NCBI RefSeq assembly: GCF_900142965.1
Contig: NZ_FRCQ01000032.1
Span: forward strand, 23,731-87,730
DNA length: 64,000 nt
Source of the DNA: Rhizobacter sp. OV335
Lineage (GTDB): Bacteria > Pseudomonadota > Gammaproteobacteria > Burkholderiales > Burkholderiaceae_C
Direction of reading: 5' to 3'
Below the pieces are notes generated by a model. It searched no databases and was not told the origin of the DNA. It saw nothing but the letters and a program-made list of their open reading frames with translations. Below are positions 46,662-57,628 of the stretch, in pieces. The stretch's first letter is position 1, and the number at the start of each line of letters is the position of its first letter. A program made the translations under genes and the position numbers.

Positions 46662-48547
46662 GCCTCGCTGCCCCCTTCCGCGGCGATCGCCCGCACCTCG
46701 TCGCAGAACACCTGCGCGCGGTGCGCGTAGTTGCGGAACATGTCGAGGCTCGCGCAGGCCGGGCTCAGCAGCACCGCGTCGCCGGCATGGGCGCGCGTGA
46801 AGGCCCAGCGCGTCGCGGCCTGCAGCGTCTCGTGACGCTCGACCGTGATGCCGGCGCCCTGCAGCGCCTGCTCGATCGCCTCGGCATCGCGGCCGATGGT
46901 CGCGACCGCGCGCACGTGCTGGCGCACCGGCGCGAGCAGCGGGCCGAAATCCTGCCCCTTGCCATCGCCGCCGAGGATCATCACCAATTGGCCGGGCGCC
47001 TTGTCCGCACCCAGCCCGTTGATCGCCGCGATCGTCGCGCCGACGTTCGTGCCCTTGCTGTCGTCGTAGGCCTCGATGCCGTCGACCAGCGCGACGAACT
47101 CGACGCGGTGCGGCTCGCCGGTGTATTCGCGCAGGCCATGCAGCATCGGCGCGAGCGGGCAGCCGATGGCGGTCGCGAGCGCCAGCGCCGCCAGCGCGTT
47201 GGCCGCGTTGTGGCGGCCGCGCACGCGCAGCGCATCAGCGGGCATCAGGCGCTGGATGTGCAGCTCTTCCTCTTCGACCGGGCCCTTGCCGCGGCCCTTG
47301 GGCTTGGCGGTCTCGTCGGCCTCCATCGCGCGCACCAGCCAGGCCATGCCGTTCTGGTCGAGCACGCCGAAGTCGCCGGGGCGCTTCGGTGCGTCGAGGC
47401 CGAAGCGCACGACGCTGCGCTCGACCGGCTTCGCGAAGCGGCCTTTCCCCGGCGTGGGCGCCGGCACCATCGCCTCGACCGCCGGGTCGTCGCGGTTGAT
47501 CACCATCACCGCGGTCTTGCCGAAGATGCGCGCCTTCGCCGCGGCATAGGCCTTCATGTCGCCATGCCAGTCGAGGTGGTCCTGCGTGACGTTCAGCACC
47601 GTCGCGGCACCGGGCTCGAAGCCCTGCACACCGTCGAGCTGGAAGCTGGACAGTTCGAGCACCCAGACCTCGGGCAGCGCCTCGAACACCGGGCCGGGCG
47701 GCGGCGGCGGGATCAGGTGCGGCGGCGGGCCGCCCCCCATCGGCGTCTCGACCTCGTCCGGCACCTCGGGCGGCAAGGCGGCGATCTCCTCGACCGCGGC
47801 GTCGAGCACGTCGTCACCGATCGGCTCGGTCACCGGTTCGGGCACCGGCTCCGGACCGAGCTGCACCGCCGCCACGGCGTCGCCGGTCACGTCGGCCGGC
47901 AGCGCTTCGGGCAGGTTCTCGGAGATCGCCTCGACCGCGTCCTCGATCACCGCATCGCCGACCGGATCCGTCGGCGCCTCGGCGATGTCGTCGAGCGCCG
48001 CCTCGTCCGGCAGCTGCTCGACCAGCGGCGCCGGCTCGGCGTCCAGCGCCTCGGCCAGCGTCTGCAGCATCGTCGGGCCGATGTTGCCGGCGGTCGCGAC
48101 GCGGCGGCCGGTGCGGGCGATCAGCTGCGAGGTCATCGCGGTCGTCGTGGTCTTGCCGTTGGTGCCGGTGATCGCGATCACGCCGGGCGCATAGCCGCGC
48201 TCGGCCTTCAGGTCGGCGAGTGCGCGCGCGAACAGGTCGAGCTCGCCCTGCACCAGCACGCCGGTCTCGAACGCCAGCGTCAGCAGCGGCGCGACGCGCG
48301 GATCGCGCGGCCCGAGGCCGGGGCTCTTCAGCACCAGTTGCACGCCTTGCAGCTGCTCGGTGCCGAGCGGGCCGGCGAGCAGCGTCGCACCGGGCACGTG
48401 CTCGGCCAGCGCCGCCGCATGCGGCGGCTCCTCGCGCGAATCCCACACCCGCACCTGCGCACCGAAGCGGGCGCACCAGCGCGCCATCGCGAGCCCCGAT
48501 TCACCGAGGCCCAGCACCAGCACGTGGAGGTCTTTCAGATGGTTCAT
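46658..48547 (-). CDS. murD: UDP-N-acetylmuramoylalanine--D-glutamate ligase MurD with a large insertion
   Basis: A 629-aa MurD; E. coli MurD is about 438 aa. The core is intact: [40 protein letters not shown] near 123-142, [20 protein letters not shown] near 294-313, [20 protein letters not shown], and the C-terminal [19 protein letters not shown]. The extra length comes mainly from an acidic, Pro/Ala-rich stretch at about residues 170-290 (with PVPEPVTEP and a poly-Pro run near 275-287), inserted where E. coli has only a few residues between GNIG and the LELSSFQL motif. The insert looks disordered and does not interrupt a motif. Another extension lies around [16 protein letters not shown]. 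Start ATG 48547; 7 bp after mraY. Confidence 0.95.
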   Translation of the reverse strand: MNHLKDLHVLVLGLGESGLAMARWCARFGAQVRVWDSREEPPHAAALAEHVPGATLLAGPLGTEQLQGVQLVLKSPGLGPRDPRVAPLLTLAFETGVLVQGELDLFARALADLKAERGYAPGVIAITGTNGKTTTTAMTSQLIARTGRRVATAGNIGPTMLQTLAEALDAEPAPLVEQLPDEAALDDIAEAPTDPVGDAVIEDAVEAISENLPEALPADVTGDAVAAVQLGPEPVPEPVTEPIGDDVLDAAVEEIAALPPEVPDEVETPMGGGPPPHLIPPPPPGPVFEALPEVWVLELSSFQLDGVQGFEPGAATVLNVTQDHLDWHGDMKAYAAAKARIFGKTAVMVINRDDPAVEAMVPAPTPGKGRFAKPVERSVVRFGLDAPKRPGDFGVLDQNGMAWLVRAMEADETAKPKGRGKGPVEEEELHIQRLMPADALRVRGRHNAANALAALALATAIGCPLAPMLHGLREYTGEPHRVEFVALVDGIEAYDDSKGTNVGATIAAINGLGADKAPGQLVMILGGDGKGQDFGPLLAPVRQHVRAVATIGRDAEAIEQALQGAGITVERHETLQAATRWAFTRAHAGDAVLLSPACASLDMFRNYAHRAQVFCDEVRAIAAEGGSEA

Positions 48548-48554
48548 CGGGCGT

Positions 48555-49736
48555 TCACCGCAGCTTCAGGCTCGCGAGCCCGACCAGGCACAGCAGCATC
48601 GTGATGATCCAGAAGCGCACGACGACCTGCGTCTCCTTCCAGCCCGACTTCTCGAAGTGGTGGTGCAGCGGCGCCATCTTGAAGATGCGCCGGCCCTCGC
48701 CATAGCGCTTCTTCGTGTACTTGAACCAGACCACCTGCAGCATCACCGACAACGCCTCGGCGACGAAGATGCCGCCCATGATCGCGAGCACGATCTCCTG
48801 GCGCGTGATCACCGCGATCGTGCCGAGCGCGCCGCCCAGCGACAGCGCGCCGACGTCGCCCATGAAGACCTGCGCCGGGTGGGTGTTGAACCACAGGAAC
48901 GCGAGCCCCGCGCCGGCCATCGCCGAGCAGAAGATCAGCAGCTCGCCCGAGCCCGGGATGTACGGGAACAGCAGGTACTTCGAGTAGACCGAGCTGCCGG
49001 TGACGTAGGCGAACACGCCCAGCGCCGAGCCGACCATCACGACCGGCATGATCGCGAGGCCATCCAGCCCGTCGGTGAAGTTCACCGCGTTGCTGCTGCC
49101 GACGATCACCAGGTAGGTCAGGATGATGAAGCCGAACACGCCCAGCGGGTAGCTGATGCTCTTGAAGAACGGCACCATCAGGTCGGCCTTGGGTGGCAGG
49201 TCGTTCGAGAAGCCGCTCTGCACCCAGCGCAGGAACAGCTCCAGCACGCGCAGGTTCGAGGTCTCGGACACGCTGAACGCGAGGTACAGCGCCGCCACCA
49301 GCCCGATCAGCGATTGCCAGAAATACTTTTCACGCGAGCGCATGCCCTCGGGGTTCTTGTGCACCACCTTGCGCCAGTCGTCGACCCAGCCGATCGCGCC
49401 GAAGCCGAGCGTCACCAGCATCACGATCCAGACGAAGCGGTTGCTCCAGTCGAACCACAGCAGCGTCGAGATGCCGATGCCCAGCAGGATCAGCACGCCG
49501 CCCATCGTCGGCGTGCCGCTCTTGCTCAGGTGCGACTGCACGCCGTACTCGCGGATCGGCTGGCCGATCTTCAGCGCGCTCAGCCGGCGGATCACCATCG
49601 GCCCGAACGCGAGGCCGATCAGCAGCGCGGTCATCGCCGCCAGCACCGCGCGCATCGTCAGGTACTGGAACACCCGCAGGAACCCGAGCTGGTCGGGGTA
49701 GGCACCCTGCAACCACTGGGCAAGACTAAGCAGCAT
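48555..49736 (-). CDS. mraY: Phospho-N-acetylmuramoyl-pentapeptide transferase MraY
   Basis: A 393-aa ten-helix membrane enzyme that makes lipid I from UDP-MurNAc-pentapeptide and undecaprenyl phosphate. Conserved blocks: [37 protein letters not shown] (catalytic Asp pair), [39 protein letters not shown], and [20 protein letters not shown] with the His triad. ATG 49736 overlaps the murF stop by 11 bp. Confidence 0.98.
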   Translation of the reverse strand: MLLSLAQWLQGAYPDQLGFLRVFQYLTMRAVLAAMTALLIGLAFGPMVIRRLSALKIGQPIREYGVQSHLSKSGTPTMGGVLILLGIGISTLLWFDWSNRFVWIVMLVTLGFGAIGWVDDWRKVVHKNPEGMRSREKYFWQSLIGLVAALYLAFSVSETSNLRVLELFLRWVQSGFSNDLPPKADLMVPFFKSISYPLGVFGFIILTYLVIVGSSNAVNFTDGLDGLAIMPVVMVGSALGVFAYVTGSSVYSKYLLFPYIPGSGELLIFCSAMAGAGLAFLWFNTHPAQVFMGDVGALSLGGALGTIAVITRQEIVLAIMGGIFVAEALSVMLQVVWFKYTKKRYGEGRRIFKMAPLHHHFEKSGWKETQVVVRFWIITMLLCLVGLASLKLR

Positions 49737-51137
49737 CGTTCGATCCTTTGGGGTTGCCAGGTACATCGGTGCCGCTGCGCTGCAACGCGGCCACCACCTG
49801 TTCCATCTTCATGAAGCGCGAGCCCTTCACCAGCACCGCGGCGCAGGCCGGTGCCGCGGGCAGCGCGGCGATCAGCGCGGCCACCTCGTCGAAGTGGCGC
49901 GCGCCGGCGAAGGCCTCGGCCGCATGGCGGCTCAGCGTGCCGGCCGTCCACAGCGATTCGATGCCGCGCGACTGCGCGAACGCGCCGATCTCGCGGTGGA
50001 AGGCCGGGCCCTGGTCGCCGACCTCGCCCATGTCGCCCAGCAGCAGCCAGCGCGGTCCGGGCAGTTGCGCCAGCACCTCGATCGCGGCGCGCGCCGAATC
50101 GGGGTTCGCGTTGTAGGTGTCGTCGACCAGCGTGACCGGCTGGCCGTGCAGCTGCGCCGTCTTCAGCTGCGAACGGCCCTTGACCGGCTCGAACGCCGCC
50201 AGCCCTTCGGCGATCGATTCCAGCGGGCAGCCGGCGGCCAGCGCGCAGGCGGTGACGGCCAGCGCGTTCTTCACGTTGTGGCGGCCGGCGATGCGCAGGT
50301 CGACGGTGTGGAAGCCGGCCGGCGTGTGCAGCATCAGCGACCAGTGGTCGTCGAGCCATTCGGCATCGCAGGTCACGTCGGCCGCGCCGTGCAGCGCGAA
50401 GGTCAGCGTCGGGCGCGTCGCGGCCAGCGCATGCCAGACCGGCGCGTAGTCGTCGTCGGCCGGGAACACCGCGACGCCGGTCGGCGGCAGCGCCTCGATC
50501 ACCGTGCCGTTCTCGCGCGCCACCGCCTCGACGGTGGCCATGAACTCCTGGTGCTCGCGCTGCGCGTTGTTGACGAGCGCGACGGTGGGCGCGGTCATCG
50601 CGGCCAGCGCGGCGATCTCGCCCGGGTGGTTCATGCCGAGCTCGACGACGCCGGCGCGGTGCCAGCAGGTGTCGTCCTGGCGCAGCCGCAGCAGCGTCAG
50701 CGGCACGCCGATGTCGTTGTTGAAGTTGCCCTGCGTCGAGAACGCCGCCTCGCCGAGCCAGGCGCGCAGCACCGACGCCAGCATCTGCGTGACGGTGGTC
50801 TTGCCGTTGCTGCCGGTCACTGCGATCAGCGGCAACGCGCAATGCGCGCGCCAGGCGGCGGCGAGCTGGCCGAGGGCCGCCTTGCTGTCGGCCACCAGCA
50901 GGCCGGGCAGGCCGGCGCCGTCGGCGGCCAGGCCGCGCTCGGCAATCGCCGCGACCGCGCCGGCCGCCTGCGCCTGCGCGATGAAGTCGTGCGCATCGAA
51001 GCGCTCGCCGCGCAGCGCGACGAACAGGTCGCCCGGCTGCAGCGTGCGGGTGTCGGAATGCACTCGCGCGATCGGCACGGCGCCGTCGCCGACCAGCGTC
51101 GAGCCGGGCAGCATCGCGTGGGCTTGCGTGAGCGTCA

Positions 51138-51141
<4 letters not shown>
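49726..51141 (-). CDS. murF: UDP-MurNAc-tripeptide--D-Ala-D-Ala ligase MurF
   Basis: A 471-aa Mur ligase that adds D-Ala-D-Ala. N-terminal [23 protein letters not shown] loop [63 protein letters not shown], and [17 protein letters not shown] are diagnostic. The start is a double ATG; the first (51141) forms an ATGA overlap with the murE stop and is taken. Confidence 0.97.
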
Positions 51142-52693
<1,552 letters not shown>

Positions 52694-52694
<1 letters not shown>

Positions 52695-54517
52695 CAGAAA
52701 CTCTCTTCCTCGGCCTGCAGCGCGTGGGTCACGATCTGCGGCCGCACCTCGATGTCGGGGGGTTCCCCCATCGAGCGCAAGGTTTGCTGAACGACTTCGC
52801 TGAACACCGGCGCGGCCACGTCGCCGCCGAAATACTTGCCGTTGCTCGGCTCGTCGACCATCACCGCGACGATGATGCGCGGCTTGCTGATCGGCGCAAG
52901 GCCGACGAACCACGAGCGGTACTTCTTCTCCGCGTAGCCCTTGCCTTCCTGCTTGTACGCGGTGCCCGACTTGCCGCCCACCGAATAGCCCGGCACCTGC
53001 GCCTTCGGGGCGGTGCCGCCTTCGAGCGTGACCAGGTGCATCATCTCGCGCACCTGCCTGGCGACCTTCGGCGAGATCACGCGGATGCCGGCCGGCGTCG
53101 GCGTATCGACCTGGCGGTTCTTCACCAGCGAGACCGGAATCAGCTCGCCGTCGTGCGCGAACACCGTGTAGGCGCGTGCGATCTGGAACAGCGAGGCCGA
53201 CAGCCCGTAGCCGTAGCTCATCGTCGCCTGCTCGATCGGCCGCCACGACTTGTACGGGCGCAGCCGGCCGGTCACCGCGCCGGGGAAGCCGATCTGCGGC
53301 TTCTGGCCGAAGCCGACCTGCGAGTACAGCTCCCACATCTCGCGCGGCTGGAACTGCATCGCCATGCGCACCGCGCCGACGTTGCTCGATTTCTGGATCG
53401 TCTGCGACACCGTCAGGTCGCCGTGCGCATGCGAATCGGTGATCACCGAGCCGGCGAAGTTCAGGCGGCCGGGGGAGGTCTGCAGCACGGTGTCGGGCGT
53501 CACGCGGCCGGTCTCGAGCGCCCACGCGGCGATGAACGGCTTCATCGTCGAGCCGGGCTCGAAGGTGTCGGTCAGCGCGCGGTTGCGCAACTGCGCACCG
53601 GAGAGGTTCTTGCGGTCGCCGGGTGCATAGCTCGGGAAGTTCGACAGCGCGAGCACCTCGCCGGTCTGCGCGTCGAGCACCACCACGCTGCCGGCCTTGG
53701 CCTTGTTCTCGGTCACCGCGTCGCGGATGCGCTGGTAGGCGTAGAACTGCACCTTCGAATCGATCGACAGCTCGATGTCGCGGCCGTCGATCGGCGCGAC
53801 GCTCTCGCCGATGTCCTCGACGACGCGGCCGAGCCGGTCCTTCACGACGCGACGCGTGCCGTTGCGGCCCTGCAGCTCCTTCTGGAACGCGAGCTCGATG
53901 CCTTCCTGGCCGTTCTCTTCGACGTTGGTGAAGCCGACGACATGCGCCGCGGCTTCGCCCTCGGGGTACTTGCGCTTGAACTCGCGCACCTGGAACAGGC
54001 CCTTGATGCCGAGCCCGAGCGCGTCCTTCGCGACCTGTTCGTCGACCTGGCGGCGCAGCCAGACGAAGTTCGGGCTGTCGTCGAGCTTGCCGGCCAGTTC
54101 GGTCGGCGTGTAGCCGAGCAGCTTCGCGAGCTGGGCGCGCTGCTTCTTGTCGGCCTCGAACTCCTTCGGAATCACCCACAGCGACGGCGCCGGCACGCTG
54201 GACGCGAGGATCATGCCGTTGCGGTCGATGATGCGGCCACGGCTGGCCGACAGGTCGAGCGTGCGCGCGTAGCGGATCTCGCCCTGCTTCAGGAAGAAGT
54301 CGTTGCCGATGATCTGCACGTAGACCGCGCGGCCGACCAGCACGCAGAAGCCCAGGCCGACCAGGCCGACCAGGAACTTCGAGCGCCACGGCGGCGTCTT
54401 CGACGCGAGCAGCGGGCTGGTCGAATACATCACGCTGCGCACATTGACCGCGCCGGCGCGCGCCGGGTTCGGCCGCGCGTCGCCGCGGAGCTGGCGGATC
54501 TTGTCGATCCAGCTCAT
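52694..54517 (-). CDS. ftsI: Septal transpeptidase FtsI (PBP3)
   Basis: A 607-aa class B penicillin-binding protein. One N-terminal helix (about 48-68, FLVGLVGLGFCVLVGRAVYV) anchors it. Dimerisation region SRGRIIDRNGMILASSVPAP, catalytic EPGSTMKPFIAAWAL (active Ser in STMK), KSSNVGAVRMAMQ (SxN) and VGGKSGTAYKQEG (KSGT) are all intact. It crosslinks septal peptidoglycan together with FtsW. The start overlaps ftsL by 4 bp. Confidence 0.97.
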
Positions 54518-54801
54518 TTGCCGACTCCCGACGCGGCGGGCGCCCAGGCGACGTACTGCGTGACGGCGGGCGTGGCGTTGCGCATCGCGAGCTTGTCGCG
54601 CGCGACGCGTTCGACGCGCAGCGGCGTCGCCTGCGACTGCTTGTCGGCCAGCAGGCGCTCGTGCTCGATCTCGAGCTGGTGCGCTTCGGTGGTGGCGCGG
54701 TCGACCTCGGCGAACAGCCGGCGCGCGTCGTACGACACGCGCACCAGGTAGATGCTGCTGGCGATCAGCGCGACGAGCAGCAGCAGGTTCACGCGCGTCA
54801 T
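54514..54801 (-). CDS. ftsL: Cell division protein FtsL
   Basis: A 95-aa bitopic protein with a helix at about 4-22 ([19 protein letters not shown]) and a periplasmic leucine-zipper-like coiled coil ([20 protein letters not shown]). It forms the FtsQLB complex. Small size and position between rsmH and ftsI identify it. The start overlaps the rsmH stop (ATGA). Confidence 0.93.
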   Translation of the reverse strand: MTRVNLLLLVALIASSIYLVRVSYDARRLFAEVDRATTEAHQLEIEHERLLADKQSQATPLRVERVARDKLAMRNATPAVTQYVAWAPAASGVGK

Positions 54802-55748
54802 GCCGGCACCTCGGTGCGCTCGGCGATGCGCATGATGGCCGAGCGCGAGCGCGGGTTGGCGCGCACCTCGGTCTCGGAGGGCTTCACGCGGGCGATCGCC
54901 GTCAGCCGGCTCGGCTTTTCGGGTGCGAACGGCGCGCGGCGGTCGAACTCGCTCTTGCTTTCGCGCGCGATGAAGTTCTTCACGATGCGGTCTTCGAGCG
55001 AATGGAAGCTGATCACGACGAGCCTGCCGCCCGGTGCCAGCAATCCGAGGGCCGCGTTCAGCCCCTGTTGGAGTTCCTCAAGCTCGGCGTTGACGAAAAT
55101 CCGAAGAGCTTGAAATGTGCGCGTTGCAGGATCCTGGCCCGGCTCGCGGGTCTTGACCGCACCAGCCACGACGTGGGAAAGCTCTGCGGTGGTGCGAACT
55201 GGATGCCCGCTCTCGCGCCGAGCAACAAGCGCCTTTGCAACCGATACAGCAAACCGTTCTTCCCCATAGTCGCGTACCACCTCTGCAATGTGGCGCTCGT
55301 CGGCGCGGGCCAGAAAATCCGCGGCGCTTTCGCCGCGGGTCGTGTCCATGCGCATGTCCAGCGGTCCGTCGAAGCGGAAGCTGAAGCCACGTTCGGGGTT
55401 GTCGATCTGGGGCGACGACACGCCCAGGTCCAGCAGCACGCCATCGACCTGTGCGATGCCGAGTTCGGCCAGCACATCCGACATGCCGCCGAAAGGCGCG
55501 TGGTGGATGGAAAAACGCGGGTCATCGACCCGCGTGGCGCCCGACGCTGCAGCGGCGATGGCATCCGGATCGCGGTCGATCGCCACCAGCCTTCCTTGCG
55601 GGGCCAGCCGCCCGAGCAGCAGGCGCGAGTGGCCGCCGCGGCCGAAGGTGCCGTCGACGTAGATGCCGTCGGGGCGCGTGAGCACGCCGTCGACGGCCTC
55701 GTCGAGCAGGACGGTCTGGTGCTGGAAGCTGTCGGTACTGCGGGTCAT
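54798..55748 (-). CDS. rsmH: 16S rRNA (cytosine-1402-N4)-methyltransferase RsmH
   Basis: A 316-aa SAM methyltransferase. [39 protein letters not shown] (SAM motif), [39 protein letters not shown] and the C-terminal [15 protein letters not shown] are diagnostic. The part encoded by about 55060-55300 uses codons and bases noticeably less GC-rich than the ends of the gene, although the protein is intact. It starts 5 bp after mraZ. Confidence 0.96.
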   Translation of the reverse strand: MTRSTDSFQHQTVLLDEAVDGVLTRPDGIYVDGTFGRGGHSRLLLGRLAPQGRLVAIDRDPDAIAAAASGATRVDDPRFSIHHAPFGGMSDVLAELGIAQVDGVLLDLGVSSPQIDNPERGFSFRFDGPLDMRMDTTRGESAADFLARADERHIAEVVRDYGEERFAVSVAKALVARRESGHPVRTTAELSHVVAGAVKTREPGQDPATRTFQALRIFVNAELEELQQGLNAALGLLAPGGRLVVISFHSLEDRIVKNFIARESKSEFDRRAPFAPEKPSRLTAIARVKPSETEVRANPRSRSAIMRIAERTEVPA

Positions 55749-55753
55749 GGCGT

Positions 55754-56194
55754 CTAGCCTTGGAAGTCCCGGAGCGAATCCGGCATCTCGGACTGCAGGA
55801 CCTTGGCTTCCTGTTCAGCGTAGACGAGCGGATCCCACAGTTCCAGCCGGCTGCCCATGCCCATCAGCAGCACGTCCTTGGTCAGGCGGGCGGCGGCACG
55901 CAGCTCGGGAGAGATCAGCACGCGGGAGGAGGCGTCGATGTCGACGTCCATCGCGCTGCCGAGAAAGATGCGCTTCCAGCCGTCGGCCGACATCGGCAGC
56001 GCGACGAGGCGCTCGCGGAAGGCCAGCCACACCGGGCGCGGAAACACCAGCAGGCAGCCGGCCGGGTGCTTGGTGAGGGTGAGCTGCGGCCCGGCATCGG
56101 CGAGCAGGACATCGCGCTGGCGGGCCGGGACGGTGATCCGCCCCTTCCCATCCAGCGTCAACGCTGAGCTGCCCTGAAAACCAAATTCCGCCAC
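55754..56194 (-). CDS. mraZ: Transcriptional regulator MraZ
   Basis: A 146-aa AbrB-like DNA-binding protein with two repeats. Repeat 1 opens [20 protein letters not shown]; repeat 2 has [20 protein letters not shown]. MraZ binds direct repeats before its own gene and represses the dcw operon. The start is taken as GTG 56194, preceded by GGAAGG at 5 bp. A longer frame to 56218 would begin inside the MraZ boxes and adds residues not typical of the family. Confidence 0.9.
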   Translation of the reverse strand: MAEFGFQGSSALTLDGKGRITVPARQRDVLLADAGPQLTLTKHPAGCLLVFPRPVWLAFRERLVALPMSADGWKRIFLGSAMDVDIDASSRVLISPELRAAARLTKDVLLMGMGSRLELWDPLVYAEQEAKVLQSEMPDSLRDFQG

Positions 56195-56218
56195 ACCGAC
56201 CTTCCCACGAAAACCCAC
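56194..56218 (-). promoter_or_regulatory. MraZ-binding direct repeats
   Basis: On the minus strand GTGGG occurs at 56214-56218 and 56204-56208, and a degenerate GGTGT at 56194-56198, each 10 bp apart. Known MraZ boxes are TGGGN repeats spaced by one helical turn just after the mra promoter, so this is the expected autoregulatory site. The third copy merges into the GTG start codon. Confidence 0.85.
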
Positions 56219-56219
56219 T

Positions 56220-56265
56220 AAAGTGCACTTTGCACCACTCTAGCGGATGGTTTCGATAAGGTCAA
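56220..56265 (-). promoter_or_regulatory. Sigma-70 promoter of the dcw cluster (Pmra) and adjacent palindrome
   Basis: Minus-strand TTGACC (56260-56265), a 17-bp spacer, and TAGAGT (56237-56242) make a near-consensus minus-35/minus-10 pair, pointing into mraZ. Transcription should begin near 56230, just before the MraZ boxes. A perfect 12-bp palindrome AAAGTGCACTTT lies at 56220-56231 across that start point. Confidence 0.85.
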
Positions 56266-56410
56266 TGAGACTTGTAAGAAAAAATCAATGAAATCAAGAA
56301 CTTAGAGCAGACTGTGAAATCAGGCCAAGTGAAAACAGTTGTAAAAGCAAGGACTTGCGGGCGGCTGTGAAAGCTTTGGGTGAGGAGGTGGGGCGTGCAG
56401 TGGCGGAGAC
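56266..56410. other. AT-richer spacer upstream of Pmra
   Basis: About 145 bp of clearly lower GC than the rest of the window, with A tracts (AAGAAAAAATCAATGAAATC) and scattered GTGAAA-like words. I see no ORF that looks real. It may act as an upstream element for Pmra or simply be the junction to the accessory genes beyond. Confidence 0.5.
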
Positions 56411-56947
56411 TCAGATGCCGGCTTCTCGCGCAAGTCGTTGAATCAACGAGGCAATGGCCGCCTTGCGGTTGTCGTCCAGCGGCATGTCCGGAAGGCGCTC
56501 AAGGGCCTTTTCAACGGTGATATGCCTATGTGCCAGCAACGCCCGGTTGAACACCCTGTCCTTTTCGCGGTTCGCTGCGCACTTGCTCAGGAACAGGTCG
56601 AGCACATCCAGGCAATAGCCCACGCGACCTTCCGTCTGCTCGGACTGGACTCGCACCAACCGCCCGCGCCAACCTGCCGGCAACTTGGCGGTCGTCGAAT
56701 CCACGCCTTGGGCGTAGTAGCCATGGGTCTCGTGGAACTGCGAGCCTTCTCCGATTGCGCCATCGATCAAGTCCGCTTTGCCTTCCGCATGCATCGGGAA
56801 AATGTCTGCCTCGTTGGACAGCACGCAATCCGCAGGCGGCCGCTCCATGGAACCCAGAATGGACTGGCTGCCGACAACGACGAACTCATACTCGTCCGTG
56901 ATGCGCGCAGCGGCCCGGATCAGGTGCTCGAGTTCATGACGCTGCAC
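56411..56947 (-). CDS. DUF6036/AbiEii-like nucleotidyltransferase, putative toxin
   Basis: A 178-aa protein with an NTase-fold start: EYEFVVVGSQSILGSMERPP then LSNEADIFPM, which fits the hG[GS]...[DE]h[DE]h pattern. Later parts are helical (VLDLFLSKCAANREKDRVFN; a DLFLSK-K-RxKD block typical of DUF6036/AbiEii proteins). Such proteins act as toxins in type IV toxin-antitoxin or phage-defence pairs by nucleotidylating tRNA or proteins. The start is GTG 56947 with AAGGAG at 7 bp. It overlaps the preceding HTH gene by 14 bp. Confidence 0.75.
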   Translation of the reverse strand: MQRHELEHLIRAAARITDEYEFVVVGSQSILGSMERPPADCVLSNEADIFPMHAEGKADLIDGAIGEGSQFHETHGYYAQGVDSTTAKLPAGWRGRLVRVQSEQTEGRVGYCLDVLDLFLSKCAANREKDRVFNRALLAHRHITVEKALERLPDMPLDDNRKAAIASLIQRLAREAGI

Positions 56948-57548
56948 GGGCGCGCTCCTTCAAGGTCTTGACCTTGCGGATGATGTCCAGCCGCGTTTCC
57001 TGGGGCAGCAGCGTGGCCATCGGTGAGGCCTGTCGCAACTGCCGAGCCTCTTGTGTATCAGCGGTAGCCATGGCCCAATCGCGGGCGGCCACGATGTCGA
57101 TCCATCGTTGCAGCAACGGCCGGCTGTTGGGATCGTCGCGCATCGACCACCGTGAAAGCGTCTGCTCCAGGCGCACGACCAGCGAAGGATCCGCGCGCAG
57201 CAATCTGACGGCCTCCTCGTGCATCAGCAAGCTCTGCAAGTCCTGCGCACGATGGAGATCCATCGGTGCAACCGGTTCGGATTCAACGCCAGGTGCTGGA
57301 TGGCTTGTCGCCACCAAGGCCAGGTCGGCCACCATGCCGAGTGCGGACAACACACGCACGTAAGTGCCGAATGCCGGCGAGGGATCGCCGCTCTCGACAG
57401 CGCTGAGCGTCGTTCGAGAGATGCCCACCTGCCGCGCCAACTCCACCGAGGACAACGCACGCGACTTGCGGGCGCGCCTCAGCCGTTCCCCGAGCTGGGT
57501 CAACAATTGGCGCTCGACAGGCAGGCTGAGTTCCGAGTGAGCTGGCAT
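56934..57548 (-). CDS. XRE-family HTH regulator, putative antitoxin
   Basis: A 204-aa protein. Residues about 15-70 form an XRE HTH: LTQLGERLRRARKSRALSSV, ELARQVGISRTTLSAVESGD and PAFGTYVRVLSALGMVADL. The longer C-terminal half (MHEEAVRLLRADPSLVVRLE, QRWIDIVAARDWAMATADTQ) is helical and probably binds the NTase encoded next. ATG 57548 is taken; an ATG three codons earlier is possible. The gene lies after its own dyad operator, so the pair is autoregulated rather than part of the hipA transcript. Confidence 0.8.
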   Translation of the reverse strand: MPAHSELSLPVERQLLTQLGERLRRARKSRALSSVELARQVGISRTTLSAVESGDPSPAFGTYVRVLSALGMVADLALVATSHPAPGVESEPVAPMDLHRAQDLQSLLMHEEAVRLLRADPSLVVRLEQTLSRWSMRDDPNSRPLLQRWIDIVAARDWAMATADTQEARQLRQASPMATLLPQETRLDIIRKVKTLKERARAAS

Positions 57549-57549
57549 G

Positions 57550-57596
57550 TTCAGCATTTTAGGCAAATACAGCGGTTTCCTGCCAAAAATACTGAA
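57550..57596. promoter_or_regulatory. 16-bp imperfect dyad upstream of the HTH/nucleotidyltransferase pair
   Basis: TTCAGCATTTTAGGCA (57550-57565) and TGCCAAAAATACTGAA (57581-57596) are inverted repeats with 14 of 16 positions matching, separated by 15 bp. The AT-rich arms stand out from the GC-rich context. The left arm overlaps an alternative start codon of the HTH gene, so binding would block transcription or initiation: a likely operator for the HTH protein. Confidence 0.75.
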
Positions 57597-57628
57597 CACG
57601 TACAGACAATGCTCTTTCGCTTCGATCG

